Source: JABWAN01 sp041918175
GTDB lineage: Bacteria > Zhuqueibacterota > Zhuqueibacteria > Zhuqueibacterales > Zhuqueibacteraceae
NCBI GenBank assembly: GCA_041918175.1
Contig: JAYRWE010000080.1
Coordinates: 74,009 to 138,008, forward strand
Reading direction: 5' to 3'
Length of the DNA: 64,000 bases
In this document: piece after piece, positions 17,204 to 26,184 of the stretch
Position numbering within the stretch: position 1 is the first letter of the stretch
Layout: every line of letters begins with the position of its first letter
Notes under the pieces: model-generated
Told to the model about the DNA's origin: nothing
The model's input: the letters and a program-made list of their open reading frames with translations, nothing else
Databases searched by the model: none
Made by a program: the position numbers and the translations under genes

Positions 17204-18016
17204 TCATCGCATCACATTGCCGCCATCGACGACGAGCGTCTGGCCCGTGATGTAACCGCTCAACTCTGAAGCAAGAAACAAAATCGCGCCGGCGACTTCT
17301 TCGGGATTGCCCCAACGCCGGAGCGGCGCTTCGCGCGCGAGTTCGCGACGTTGTGCTTCGGATAGGTTCTCATACCAGCCGCTCGCAATGTTTCCTAACG
17401 CGACGGCGTTCACACGAATGTTGTGCGGACCATATTCGCGTGCGAGGTCGTGCGTCAATCCCAACAGCGCGGCTTTCGCTTCAGTATAAGGCGTGCCGCG
17501 ATAGCCGGAAAGCGCGGGCGTGGAGCTGATGAACACGATATTGCCACGACGTTGCGGCAGCATCAACCGCAACGCATGCCGCGCGCAATCACGCGCGCCT
17601 TCCAAATCCACGGCGCGCACGGTTTCAAACCATGTCTTTGCTTCATCGTTTTTCATTTCGTGCAACGGGGTGTGCCACACCTCCTGCACCAGCGGGTAAC
17701 CCGCGTTGCAAACGAGAACGTCGAGGCGTTGCGCGCTCCATTCTGCGAGCTGCGCGAACATTGCTGCAACCTGCGCGCTGTCGGCAACATCACCGGGCAA
17801 TGCTAAGATTGGAACCTGATATTGTGCGTGCAATTCCGCTGCGAGGTGTTGGGTCGTCTCGTGCGCGCGTCCGTTGATCGCCACGCAAGCGCCGCATTGC
17901 GCAAACAAGTGCGCCATCATGAGGCCGCTGCCGCGTGTGCTGCCAGTGATGAATACCACAGCATCGCGTAAGCCGGGGAGCGCGAGGTCGCGGAAGAAGG
18001 GCGGGGTGATAGACAT
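17204..18016 (-). CDS. SDR-family NAD(P)-dependent oxidoreductase
   Basis: 270 aa, classical short-chain dehydrogenase. TGSTRGSG is the cofactor loop, VCNAGYP the NAG motif, and FISSTPAL with YTEAK gives the catalytic Ser-Tyr-Lys. The C-terminus GYITGQTLVVDGG is the usual FabG-like ending. No ribosome site is obvious before the ATG. Substrate unknown; no operon partner. Confidence 0.9.
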   Translation of the reverse strand: MSITPPFFRDLALPGLRDAVVFITGSTRGSGLMMAHLFAQCGACVAINGRAHETTQHLAAELHAQYQVPILALPGDVADSAQVAAMFAQLAEWSAQRLDVLVCNAGYPLVQEVWHTPLHEMKNDEAKTWFETVRAVDLEGARDCARHALRLMLPQRRGNIVFISSTPALSGYRGTPYTEAKAALLGLTHDLAREYGPHNIRVNAVALGNIASGWYENLSEAQRRELAREAPLRRWGNPEEVAGAILFLASELSGYITGQTLVVDGGNVMR

Positions 18017-18116
18017 GAGAGTTCGGGATAGAGGTCACGCAGCAAACGCGCGCACGCGTTACACCTTTGGCGCAGAATTTTTAATATGCTCGTTTCGGGT
18101 TAGAATTTCACTCCAC

Positions 18117-18323
18117 TCAGTCATTCCCGTGAATGCGCATGCGCGTCAACCGAAGCGAATGATTCCCCCCTTGAGGGGGGCCAGGGGGGTGTTGGTCGAT
18201 TGAAAAATGCCTTTTAAAATTGTTCACGTGACCAACATCCCCCTAAATCCCCCTTCAAAGAGGGACTTCTCTCGCGCTGCGCGCGTTCGGTTGACGCCTA
18301 TGCGCGAATGCGGGAATCATTTT
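18117..18323. repeat. About 200-bp inverted-repeat element (nested MITE-like)
   Basis: Left end TCATTCCCGTGAATGCGCAT...CGTCAACCGAA is mirrored by right end TTCGGTTGACG...GCGCGAATGCGGGAATCA. Inside these, a second pair TTGAGGGGGGCCAGGGGGGT / CCCCCTAAATCCCCC ends at GGTC...GACC. The whole gap between the SDR and Tpx genes (18017-18436) is this element plus a terminator; no gene. Confidence 0.75.
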
Positions 18324-18388
18324 TTTTCAAATGCTTGTAGATGCCGGCTTTCGCGGGCATGACTTACCAAACGAACCGCAACGAGTAT

Positions 18389-18424
18389 AGCAAAAAGAAA
18401 CGGGCACGAACGTCTCCGTGCCCG
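18389..18424 (-). terminator. Intrinsic terminator of the thiol peroxidase gene
   Basis: 7-bp stem CGGGCAC / GTGCCCG (18401-18407, 18418-18424). On the minus strand it is followed by TTTCTTTTTG. Confidence 0.8.
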
Positions 18425-18436
18425 AGGGATTTCTGT

Positions 18437-18958
18437 CTACGCCGCGGCAGCCTTGATCGCAGCGAGCGCTTGTTCGTAATTCGGATGTTGTCCGATCTCC
18501 GGCACATATTCCACGTAGCTCACTTTGCCGCTTTTATCGACGACAAAGATCGTGCGCGAAAGAACACGCAGTTCCTTCACGAGCGTGCCATAGGCCAAGC
18601 CGAAGTTGGTATCGAGGTGATCGGCAAAAGTCTTCACGTTTTTCACGCCGGTGTTGCCGCACCAAATGCTTTGCGAGCACGGCAAATCTGTGCTGATGGT
18701 GAAGAACTGCGCGCGCTCGCCCAATGCACTCGCGGCGTCATTAAAGCGCTTGATCTCTGCGTCGCAAATGCCGGTGTTGACCGAAAGAATTGTAGAGATC
18801 AACGTCGGTTTGCCGCCGAAGTTATCGAAGCGCACGAGCTTCCAATCATTTGCCATCACGGTGAAGCCTGGAGCGTGATCGCCGACTTTGAGAGCGTTGC
18901 CGACAAGCGTGAGCGGGTTGCCGCCTAATGTCACTGCTGCTGCTCGTTCAACTGCCAT
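18437..18958 (-). CDS. tpx: Thiol peroxidase (Tpx, atypical 2-Cys peroxiredoxin)
   Basis: 173 aa. Reduces hydroperoxides with thioredoxin. Peroxidatic cysteine in SVNTGICDAEIKRFN and resolving cysteine in STDLPCSQSIWCG match the Tpx layout; a second cysteine in DLPC is extra. N-terminal VTLGGNPLTLVG is the Tpx hairpin. ATG at 18958 is chosen for the AAGGAG 5 bases upstream. Ends in an alanine-rich tail. Confidence 0.93.
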   Translation of the reverse strand: MAVERAAAVTLGGNPLTLVGNALKVGDHAPGFTVMANDWKLVRFDNFGGKPTLISTILSVNTGICDAEIKRFNDAASALGERAQFFTISTDLPCSQSIWCGNTGVKNVKTFADHLDTNFGLAYGTLVKELRVLSRTIFVVDKSGKVSYVEYVPEIGQHPNYEQALAAIKAAAA

Positions 18959-19114
18959 ATGTGCTCCTTGTAGTTCACGATTGACCATTCAACTTGTTTG
19001 GGTTGCGATCTGCGGCCGCGCGAGGTAATCTTGCGCGTCCAAAATGCTTTCTCACTTCAGAAGCAATTTAAGATTTCGATAGTGTGAAGCAAGATTTTGT
19101 TTGAAGAGGAAAAA

Positions 19115-19975
19115 TCACTCCGGCGCTTCGGGGAGATTGCGCCAATCGATGAACTGGTTGCGCTGGAGCGGCTGGCACGTCGGGCAAAAAAACGCATCAT
19201 AGCCGAGCACGCCGGCGCGCCGAATTTTCGCACCGCATTTTGAACACGGCTGGTCTTTGCGATTGCGTACTTTCACGTGCTCGCGCACTTTCACTTCGAT
19301 GGGCTTGGCGGCGCGCTCGACTTCCGCGATGCCCCATTGCATGACTTCGATAATCGCGCGATAGAGTTTTTCGATTTCAGCTTCGTGCAGTTGATAGCAA
19401 AACGTTTTGGGATGAATGCCCGCGGCGAAGAGAATTTCATCCGCGTACGCGTTGCCGATACAACTCACCACGCTTTGGTCCATGATGAGCACGCGCACTT
19501 GCTTGCGCGATTTTTTGAGTTGTGCTTTGAAATAGGCAAGCGTGAAATCCGCGGAGAGCAAGTCCGGGCCTTGCTCATGGAAACGAGGAATCTTTTTGTA
19601 ATCGCTCTGCGCCGTGAGATACACTTTGCCCATCTTTTTGTCGTCGCTATAGTGCAATGCGTGTTTGCTCGCTTCGCAGTGCAAGGAGAGCGCGCACGCG
19701 GCCGGCGGCTTAGCCGGCGCTTCGGTCCAGTGAAAACGCCCGGCGAGCATGGGATGAATAACGAGCTCTTTGGCGCTCGAAAGGGCGAACGTTAAAAACG
19801 GGCCGTGGCGTTTGACGGCGTGAAATTCTGCGCCGCGCAGAGCTTCGGCGAAATCACCGGGCAACAGCATGCGCAACACGATTGGCTCTTGAATTTCGAC
19901 CGCTGAAATTTTCTCGCCGGGCAAATATTCATTGAGCTTTTTTTCGAGATGGATCAAATCGGGAAGCTCGGGCAT
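19115..19975 (-). CDS. Fpg/Nei-family DNA glycosylase
   Basis: 286 aa from the ATG at 19975. The mature N-terminus PELPD supplies the catalytic proline and glutamate; KRHGPFL carries the beta-lysine; MDQSVVSCIGNAYADEILF is the helix-two-turn-helix with the conserved Asn; the C-terminus holds a zinc finger CSKCGAKI...FFCPTCQ. Excises oxidised bases. The finger lacks the Fpg GRSTYYC wording, so Fpg versus Nei specificity is open. Confidence 0.88.
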   Translation of the reverse strand: MPELPDLIHLEKKLNEYLPGEKISAVEIQEPIVLRMLLPGDFAEALRGAEFHAVKRHGPFLTFALSSAKELVIHPMLAGRFHWTEAPAKPPAACALSLHCEASKHALHYSDDKKMGKVYLTAQSDYKKIPRFHEQGPDLLSADFTLAYFKAQLKKSRKQVRVLIMDQSVVSCIGNAYADEILFAAGIHPKTFCYQLHEAEIEKLYRAIIEVMQWGIAEVERAAKPIEVKVREHVKVRNRKDQPCSKCGAKIRRAGVLGYDAFFCPTCQPLQRNQFIDWRNLPEAPE

Positions 19976-20203
19976 GATGGGCCTCGTTCGTGCAGAAAAG
20001 AAATTCACTTGGCGGAGGGATTTCTCGCAATGAAGATAATACGAATCGGGCTTCAAGCGCAAGCGTTCCGAGCGCGCAAGACGAAAGTCTTGCCTGTATG
20101 CTCGTGGTCTCCTACCTTTCTGCACTTTTCAATTTGCGACACGCAGCACGAAAACGATCTCAGTTGAACCTGAATTTTGCATTGGTGAAATCGCCAACCT
20201 CCG

Positions 20204-20319
20204 CCTGATGCTGAAGCATCAGGCTAAAAGGTGGAAGCGATCTAAAGATCGCTGATCACCCGTAGGGTGGTAGCCAACTTTAGTTGGCTTGCATCTCCTA
20301 GCTTGATGATTCATCATCA
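20204..20319. repeat. Array of five short palindromes
   Basis: Five consecutive hairpins: CCTGATGCTGAAGCATCAGG (20204-20223), AGCGATCTAAAGATCGCT (20236-20253), CACCCGTAGGGTG (20257-20269), AGCCAACTTTAGTTGGCT (20272-20289) and TGATGATTCATCATCA (20304-20319). Arms differ in sequence but all have 5-9-bp arms and 2-4-nt loops. They fill part of the 670-bp gene-free gap between the Fpg/Nei gene and the protease gene; the rest shows nothing clear. Confidence 0.8.
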
Positions 20320-20645
20320 GGCGAAGGGCGGCGCGAATGAAGTGCAAAATTCAGGTTGAATGTATCGACGCAAGCGCTGCTTATTGTTTCGGAAGCTATG
20401 GCGGAGCAGTTCGAGTGGCGGCGGGATGCCATCGCTTTGAAGTCACTCTGCTTTGAAAAGATCACCTAGAGAAACAAGCGGAGACGACCCCTCGGTGAAG
20501 CAGCGACAAAACCAAAAAAGCAGTTTGAAGCTGTGACGAAGAAATTGCTCGGCCAAAAGACGTTTCGCAGGGAAGCACACTTCAACCCGCGCGAGAATAA
20601 ATTTCGCGCGGAGCAAAAGCCCTTCATCTCTATCAGTCAAGGCAT

Positions 20646-22655
20646 ATGCACTCTCAACCTACTTTCTCGCTATGGCTCGTCGTCGCGCTGTTTTGTCTTC
20701 CCGCAAAAGTTTTTGCGCAAGACTTCACCATTTCCTCGCAAGAAAATTTTGTCGCGCGCTCGTCGTGGCAATTAAAAGTCAATACGGCCGTGCTGGAAGT
20801 GTTTTCGAATTTGCAAGAAGCTGAGCGGACGCGACCAACAACACGGGCGCATGCGGCTTGGGCAACATCGTGGGTGCAAGTTGATGCGACCGGGCGAATG
20901 CGTTTGGCGCTGCGCGTGCGCGAAGTTTTGCCGCAACTGTTGGCGCAGTTGCAAGCGCTAGCATTTGAGATTGAAGCCTCGACGCAACACTTGCAAGTTT
21001 CATCGCGGCATCATGTGGTTACGGGGTGGTTGCCTTTTGCGCAGCTTGCAAAGCTTGCTGCGCTGCCGGAAGTTTTTCATATTCGCCCGGTGGAGCGCCC
21101 GCTGACGCAAGTGGGCGAAGTGCTTACCGCGGGTGATACGATTCTTTCGGCGCATCACGCGCGTGCGAATTTCAACACGACAGGCGCGGGGCAAAAGGTA
21201 GGTGTGCTCTCCGACGGCGTGACGCATTTGAGCACGGCGCAGGCGAGTCAAGATTTGCCGGCTAGCGTGCAAGTGCTCAACAATCGCACGGGCGGCGACG
21301 AGGGCACGGCCTTGCTTGAAATTGTGCACGACCTCGCGCCGGGCGCGGATTTGGCGTTCGCAGACAATGGAGTGAGCGCCGCGGATTTCGCGCATAATAT
21401 TCTCTTGCTGCGCGATGCGGGCGCGAAAATTATTTGCGACGACGTGCTCTATTTGCTCGAACCGGCGTTTGAAGACGGCCTGATTGCGCAAACGGTGACG
21501 CAAGTTTCAACGAACGATGACATGATTTATGTTTCTGCCGCGGGGAATCACGAGCTTGATCATTATGAGGCCGAGTTCGTTTCCAACGACGGCGACGCGG
21601 TGCATGATTTCAACAACGCGCCGTTGGATGAAAGCATGAACGTCACGATTAACGCGGGGAGCACGCTGTTGCTCGTGTTGCAATGGAACAATGCGTTCGG
21701 GCAGGCAGTGGACAACTACGATTTGTTCGTCTATGACACGGGCACGAACATTCTCGCGCGCAGCACGGATGTGCAAAACGGCGATGATGATCCGCTCGAG
21801 TTTCTCGAGTATCGCAACAATTTCTTTTTGCCGCGCACCGTGCAAATCGTGGTGACGAAAGTCAGCGGCGCGCATCGCCGCTTCAAACTTTATACTTTTG
21901 GCAATGGCGTCACGCCTGCGCAATATGCGGGCGCGATGCCGGGAACGATTTATGGCCACGCCGCATCGACGTACGCGCTTGCGGTCGGCGCAATTGCTGC
22001 GAATGACGCGGGCCACGACACGATTGAGCCGTTCAGCGCGCGCGGTCCGGCGCGGATTTATTCATATGATAATTCCGGTAATCCAATCGGCTTTGAAGAA
22101 CGCGCGAAGCCGGACGTCATTGCGATTGACGGCGTGCAAACGAAAGTGGGGCAAGCCGGATTTTTCGCGAATCCATTTTTCGGCACCTCCGCGGCAGCGC
22201 CGCATGTTGCGGCGATTGCAGCGCTCATGCGCGCGCTCGCGCCGAATAAAGCGGCGAGTGAAATGAGCGCCGCGTTGCGCAACACGGCAGTGGATCTCGG
22301 CGAGATTGGTTTCGATTTCACTTATGGCTACGGTCGGGTTCATGCTCTCGCAGCGCTCGAAACGATGGCATGCGCGAGCGATGGCGACCTCAATCGCGAT
22401 CAAACGCTCACCCCGGGCGATGCGCTGTGCGCATTCAATCTGTATTTGACCGGCGGCACCGGGCCGAGCAATTGTGCGACGCATGCTCCCGCTTGCGCGC
22501 GTGCAATTGCGGATGTGAATTGCGATGGCGCCATCACGCCGGGCGATGCGTTGGCAATTTTTCAGCGCTATTTGCAAGGGCAAGCACCGGCCGCGTGTTT
22601 TGCGCGTAGCATTGTTGCGGCAAATGGTGGTTCCATCCTCCCCCAAACCAAATGA
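20646..22655 (+). CDS. Exported subtilisin-fold (S8) protease with C-terminal dockerin
   Basis: 669 aa. Signal peptide to residue 25. The Asp box is VGVLSDGV (D190), the oxyanion Asn is in VSAAGNHE (N301), the Ser box is FFGTSAAAPHVAA (S515). At the usual HGT position the sequence is GGDEGTALLEIVHD: a Glu (219) replaces His, with another Glu and Asp nearby. C-terminus about 575-645 carries two dockerin-type calcium loops (DGDLNRDQTLTPGDAL, DVNCDGAITPGDAL). The cohesin protein encoded next is its probable docking partner. Secreted. AAGG precedes the ATG. Confidence 0.88.
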   Translation: MHSQPTFSLWLVVALFCLPAKVFAQDFTISSQENFVARSSWQLKVNTAVLEVFSNLQEAERTRPTTRAHAAWATSWVQVDATGRMRLALRVREVLPQLLAQLQALAFEIEASTQHLQVSSRHHVVTGWLPFAQLAKLAALPEVFHIRPVERPLTQVGEVLTAGDTILSAHHARANFNTTGAGQKVGVLSDGVTHLSTAQASQDLPASVQVLNNRTGGDEGTALLEIVHDLAPGADLAFADNGVSAADFAHNILLLRDAGAKIICDDVLYLLEPAFEDGLIAQTVTQVSTNDDMIYVSAAGNHELDHYEAEFVSNDGDAVHDFNNAPLDESMNVTINAGSTLLLVLQWNNAFGQAVDNYDLFVYDTGTNILARSTDVQNGDDDPLEFLEYRNNFFLPRTVQIVVTKVSGAHRRFKLYTFGNGVTPAQYAGAMPGTIYGHAASTYALAVGAIAANDAGHDTIEPFSARGPARIYSYDNSGNPIGFEERAKPDVIAIDGVQTKVGQAGFFANPFFGTSAAAPHVAAIAALMRALAPNKAASEMSAALRNTAVDLGEIGFDFTYGYGRVHALAALETMACASDGDLNRDQTLTPGDALCAFNLYLTGGTGPSNCATHAPACARAIADVNCDGAITPGDALAIFQRYLQGQAPAACFARSIVAANGGSILPQTK

Positions 22656-22930
22656 TGCGTTTGCGAACAAGCGGCCTGATCCTTGCAAAAATTCACAGCG
22701 GCATCACGATTGGCTGCGTGCGCCGCTTCAAATTTTAATCGACTTGCTCTCCTCGTTGCATCCCTCCCCTCCTACTTCGGGGTCGTTGCTTGCTTCAGGT
22801 TGAAACATGACGTTTCACTCTCGATCATTTTTGAACGCATCAATTTGGCGCAGCCGAAAAAAGAGCCAGGCAGGAAGCTGAAAATCTACTAGGCCGGTGC
22901 ATGCAGTGCAGAGTTCATTTGGAGGCAGGC

Positions 22931-25333
22931 ATGAATGCTTTGCGATCTTCCTTCCCCAGCTTCACTCGGACGTATCACTTGTTTGCTCTGAGTTGTGCGC
23001 TCGGTCTTTTGAGTTTGCCGGCAACACGCGTGCAGGCGCAGAGCAGTCCGTGCAATCCGCAAGCGTGCGGCACACGCGCCGTTTTCCCGGTGGCGCAAGG
23101 CGGGCAAAAAGGCGCGCCGATCGTTGTGCGCGACGGCAATGTGATTTGCGTTGACATTCGCATGGAAAATAATCCGCTGCCCATCGAAGCCTATGGCTAC
23201 ACCGTGAAGTACAATCCCAGTCGTTTGACATTGCAGAGTATTCAACAAGGCAGCTTGGTTTCCGATTTTTTAGCGGCGGACTGCAATCAACCGAGCGCGG
23301 GAACGATTGTGTGCTCGGGCTTTGATGACGATGCAATTTTTTCGAATGCTTCCGGCGTGCTCGCGACGCTGTGTTTCATTGCAACTTGTCCGCCGGGCGT
23401 GACGAGCGACACGAGCAGCATCGAAGTCATCAATTTGCGCGACGGCTTGCAAAGCATGTCCGCTTGCTGCAATCGCGTCATTTGCTCGAACCCGCCGCAA
23501 GGCCCGTGTGAAGGCGCAGCTTTGTACTTGACGCAAACCGGTGTTGCGCTCGGCACGCCGGCCGCGGCGAAAAGCGGCGACACGTTTTCGCTCACGGTCG
23601 GCATCAAAGATATTCCCGCGGCGATTGATTCGTTCGGCTTCGCGATTAGTTTTGACTCGACCGCGTTGCAGTTTGTGAACGCCACACCGGGAAATTTGCT
23701 GGCGAATTTTTCCCGCAAAGAAGTGCGCGAAGTACGCAAAGGCGTGCTCAATTTGAATGGCGCAAACAACGTGGCGTTGCCGGCACTCAGCTCCGGCGCG
23801 CTGTTTCAAATTATTTTTCGGGCGCAATGCGTGATTGGCGATACGAGCGCATTGACACTGAGCGGATTGCAGCAAGACTTGCGCAATGTGAAAGTTTGCA
23901 ATACCGCGTTTGTTTGCAAAAGTTGTGAGCCGGCGAGCTGCCCCGGGGCGGCGCTTTTTATTGCGCAAACCGGAAAAAAACTTGGCGAAAAATTGCGTGA
24001 GCAAGACGGCGACTCGCTTCGTTTTGAAGTGCGACTCAAAAGCAACCCGCAGAGCGTTGCGGCTTATGGCTTTCGATTGCATTATGATCCCAACGTACTC
24101 ACGTTTGGCCGCGTACAACGCGGCGCGCTCACCAATAATTTCATTGCTTCCACCGCGCGACAACTCGCTCCCGGCACATTAATGTGCGCCGGCTTCGGCA
24201 CCACCGCGCTTCCGGTTAATAGTGAGGGCGCGTTGCTGCAATTCGTCTTCGGCGTGAAGTGCAACGTGGGTGATTCCACGGAACTGCGCTTGAGCGATTT
24301 ATCCGACGACATTGCGAGTCTCACCCCGTGCTGCAATTTCTTTGCGTGCGCGCCGTGCGATCACGACGGCGATCTCAATACGGACAAAGCGCTCACGCCG
24401 GGAGATGCGTTATGTGCATTTGAAATTTATTTGAACGGCGGCGCTTTGCCCGCGAGTTGCGACCACGCTTCATTCAAGTGCGAACTCGTGGCCGCGGATG
24501 TGAACTGCGACAATGCCGTGACTTCACGCGACGCGCTCGCGATTTTTTCCCGCGCTTTGCAAAACCTGCCGCCGCTGGAGTGCTTTGCGAAACCAACAAC
24601 CAACTCCGCCGGCAAATTTAACGCGCCGCCGCAGTTGCTTTTGAGCAGAAGCAACCTCGTCACGGCCCCGGAAACCTTGCGCGTGCACTTGCAGGTGTTG
24701 CGTCCGCAAGCCTTGAGCGCGTTCGGCATGCTGTTGCAATACCCCGCGCACGGTTTGAAATTCGTCCGCGTGCAACGCGCGGCAGCCACGCAGAGTTGGT
24801 TTGCGCTCGAGGGCCACGAATATTTGCCGGGCATGGCCCTCATCGGCGGCTTTCATCAAACCGAACTCTCCAAGGAAACGCCGACTACGATATTTGAAGC
24901 CGTGTTCATCAACACCGGCGCGCCGATTGACGACAACACGTTTACGGTTGCGCATTTGACCGACGATTTTACCAATGCCACTTTTGCTTCGGCGTTTGGC
25001 TCATTCTCTGCCGGAGCCGCACCGCGCAAATTTGAATTGCATCAAAATTATCCCAACCCGCTGCAACTGCGCTTTGCTTCGCACGGCACGGTGATTCGCT
25101 ACGATCTGCCCGCGGATTTAGAACACAGTGCGGCGCACGTTGAAGTTGTGCTTTACAACATTCAAGGCCAAGTCGTGAAGCGTTTATTCTCCGGCCGGCA
25201 AACGCCCGGAACATACGCACTCACTTGGGATGGCCGTGACGATGCGGGCAAGTATGTTCCAACCGGCACGTATCAATATCGCTTGCGCGCCGGCAACTAT
25301 GTTGAAAAACGCAAGCTTGTCATTGTGAAATAA
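22931..25333 (+). CDS. Secreted multi-cohesin protein with dockerin and type IX-like sorting domain
   Basis: 800 aa from the ATG at 22931 (GGAGG 5 bases upstream). Signal peptide to about 37. Three cohesin-like domains at about 38-160, 185-305 and 330-445 (VDIRMENNPLPIEAYGYTVKYNPSRL, GDTFSLTVGIKDIPAAIDSF, GDSLRFEVRLKSNPQSVAAY), separated by Cys-rich linkers; a dockerin at about 458-530 (DHDGDLNTDKALTPGDAL, DVNCDNAVTSRDAL); a fourth cohesin-like domain; then a FlgD-like C-terminal domain starting FELHQNYPNP and ending in GTYQYRLRAG...KLVIVK, the form recognised by type IX secretion. Probably a cell-surface scaffold. Confidence 0.87.
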   Translation: MNALRSSFPSFTRTYHLFALSCALGLLSLPATRVQAQSSPCNPQACGTRAVFPVAQGGQKGAPIVVRDGNVICVDIRMENNPLPIEAYGYTVKYNPSRLTLQSIQQGSLVSDFLAADCNQPSAGTIVCSGFDDDAIFSNASGVLATLCFIATCPPGVTSDTSSIEVINLRDGLQSMSACCNRVICSNPPQGPCEGAALYLTQTGVALGTPAAAKSGDTFSLTVGIKDIPAAIDSFGFAISFDSTALQFVNATPGNLLANFSRKEVREVRKGVLNLNGANNVALPALSSGALFQIIFRAQCVIGDTSALTLSGLQQDLRNVKVCNTAFVCKSCEPASCPGAALFIAQTGKKLGEKLREQDGDSLRFEVRLKSNPQSVAAYGFRLHYDPNVLTFGRVQRGALTNNFIASTARQLAPGTLMCAGFGTTALPVNSEGALLQFVFGVKCNVGDSTELRLSDLSDDIASLTPCCNFFACAPCDHDGDLNTDKALTPGDALCAFEIYLNGGALPASCDHASFKCELVAADVNCDNAVTSRDALAIFSRALQNLPPLECFAKPTTNSAGKFNAPPQLLLSRSNLVTAPETLRVHLQVLRPQALSAFGMLLQYPAHGLKFVRVQRAAATQSWFALEGHEYLPGMALIGGFHQTELSKETPTTIFEAVFINTGAPIDDNTFTVAHLTDDFTNATFASAFGSFSAGAAPRKFELHQNYPNPLQLRFASHGTVIRYDLPADLEHSAAHVEVVLYNIQGQVVKRLFSGRQTPGTYALTWDGRDDAGKYVPTGTYQYRLRAGNYVEKRKLVIVK

Positions 25334-25420
25334 AGCAGCCGCGCTCAACCTTGCGAGGGTGCAAAGCCTTCGCAAGGTTGGGAGGCGCACGGCACGATCA
25401 TTCCATTTATAGGAAGCACG

Positions 25421-25885
25421 ATGCTCAATCTCCGCGTCATCAAACTCGGCTTAGAAGAACGCGACGCCATTCTCATGCTTGTGCAAAAACTGCTGCGCGA
25501 ATTGGAAGGTGAGAGCGATGAGTTTGCGGGCATTGCTCCCGCCAAATTGCTCCGCGAACTGGAGCAAAACGAAGCGCGCTTCAATGCCTTTGCCGCAGTA
25601 AACGCACGCGGCGAATATGTGGGCATTCTCACGTTGGTCGAAACGTTCGCAATTTACGCGGGTGGGAATTATGGCGTGATAGATGAAATGTACGTCGCGC
25701 CGGAATATCGCGGGCTGGGTGTGGGCAAAAAATTGCTTGCGGCGGCGAAGGATTATGGCCGCGCAAAACAGTGGCTGCGCATTGACGTGACTGCGCCGCC
25801 CGAGGAAGAATGGCGACGCACCGTGAAGTTTTATGAGCGTGAAGGCTTCGTTTTCACCGGGCCGAAGCTGAGATGCAAACTATGA
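25421..25885 (+). CDS. GNAT-family N-acetyltransferase
   Basis: 154 aa. GVIDEMYVAPEYRGLGVGKKLLAAAKDYG holds the acetyl-CoA binding R/Q-x-x-G-x-G/A loop (YRGLGVG). The C-terminal FYEREGFVFTGPKLRCKL is the usual last strand. AGGAAG precedes the ATG. Substrate unknown. Confidence 0.88.
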   Translation: MLNLRVIKLGLEERDAILMLVQKLLRELEGESDEFAGIAPAKLLRELEQNEARFNAFAAVNARGEYVGILTLVETFAIYAGGNYGVIDEMYVAPEYRGLGVGKKLLAAAKDYGRAKQWLRIDVTAPPEEEWRRTVKFYEREGFVFTGPKLRCKL

Positions 25886-26044
25886 AAGCGTTTTTATACT
25901 CGTTATGCGTGAGCAAGGCACTCTCGATGTCAATCCACGAACGTGCATGACCTGAGTTTAAGACGACTCTGCAAACGAAGTGAGACACGATCCAAGCACC
26001 TAATGAGTTTTGACTTTCAAATTCGGCAATCCCCTCACAGGGCG

Positions 26045-26106
26045 TGTCATTCAGAAGGAATCTTTTTACTCGCTGGCGATACTGCCCAATGCTTAAAAAG
26101 ATTCCT
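26045..26106. repeat. Dispersed repeat (GTCATTCAGAA-GAATCTTTTT) with inverted arms
   Basis: The left half TGTCATTCAGAAGGAATC recurs at 43438 and 55413. Here its end AGGAATCTTTTTA (26056-26068) is exactly mirrored by TAAAAAGATTCCT (26094-26106), forming a 13-bp stem. The gap 25886-26184 holds nothing else clear. Confidence 0.65.
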
Positions 26107-26184
26107 ACTGCATGAAAGGGTATTGGGGGCGCGAACTTGATTATTGAAATCGATCGTCAAGCTTCCGAAGGCGCTACGACGAAC

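Noticed and set aside
18437..18958. Thiol peroxidase active-site wording TGIC as unusual
   Set aside because: Tpx enzymes normally have TGVC or TPVC at this place, so it is ordinary.
20204..20319. CRISPR array
   Set aside because: The palindromes differ from one another and are not separated by equal unique spacers; no cas genes.
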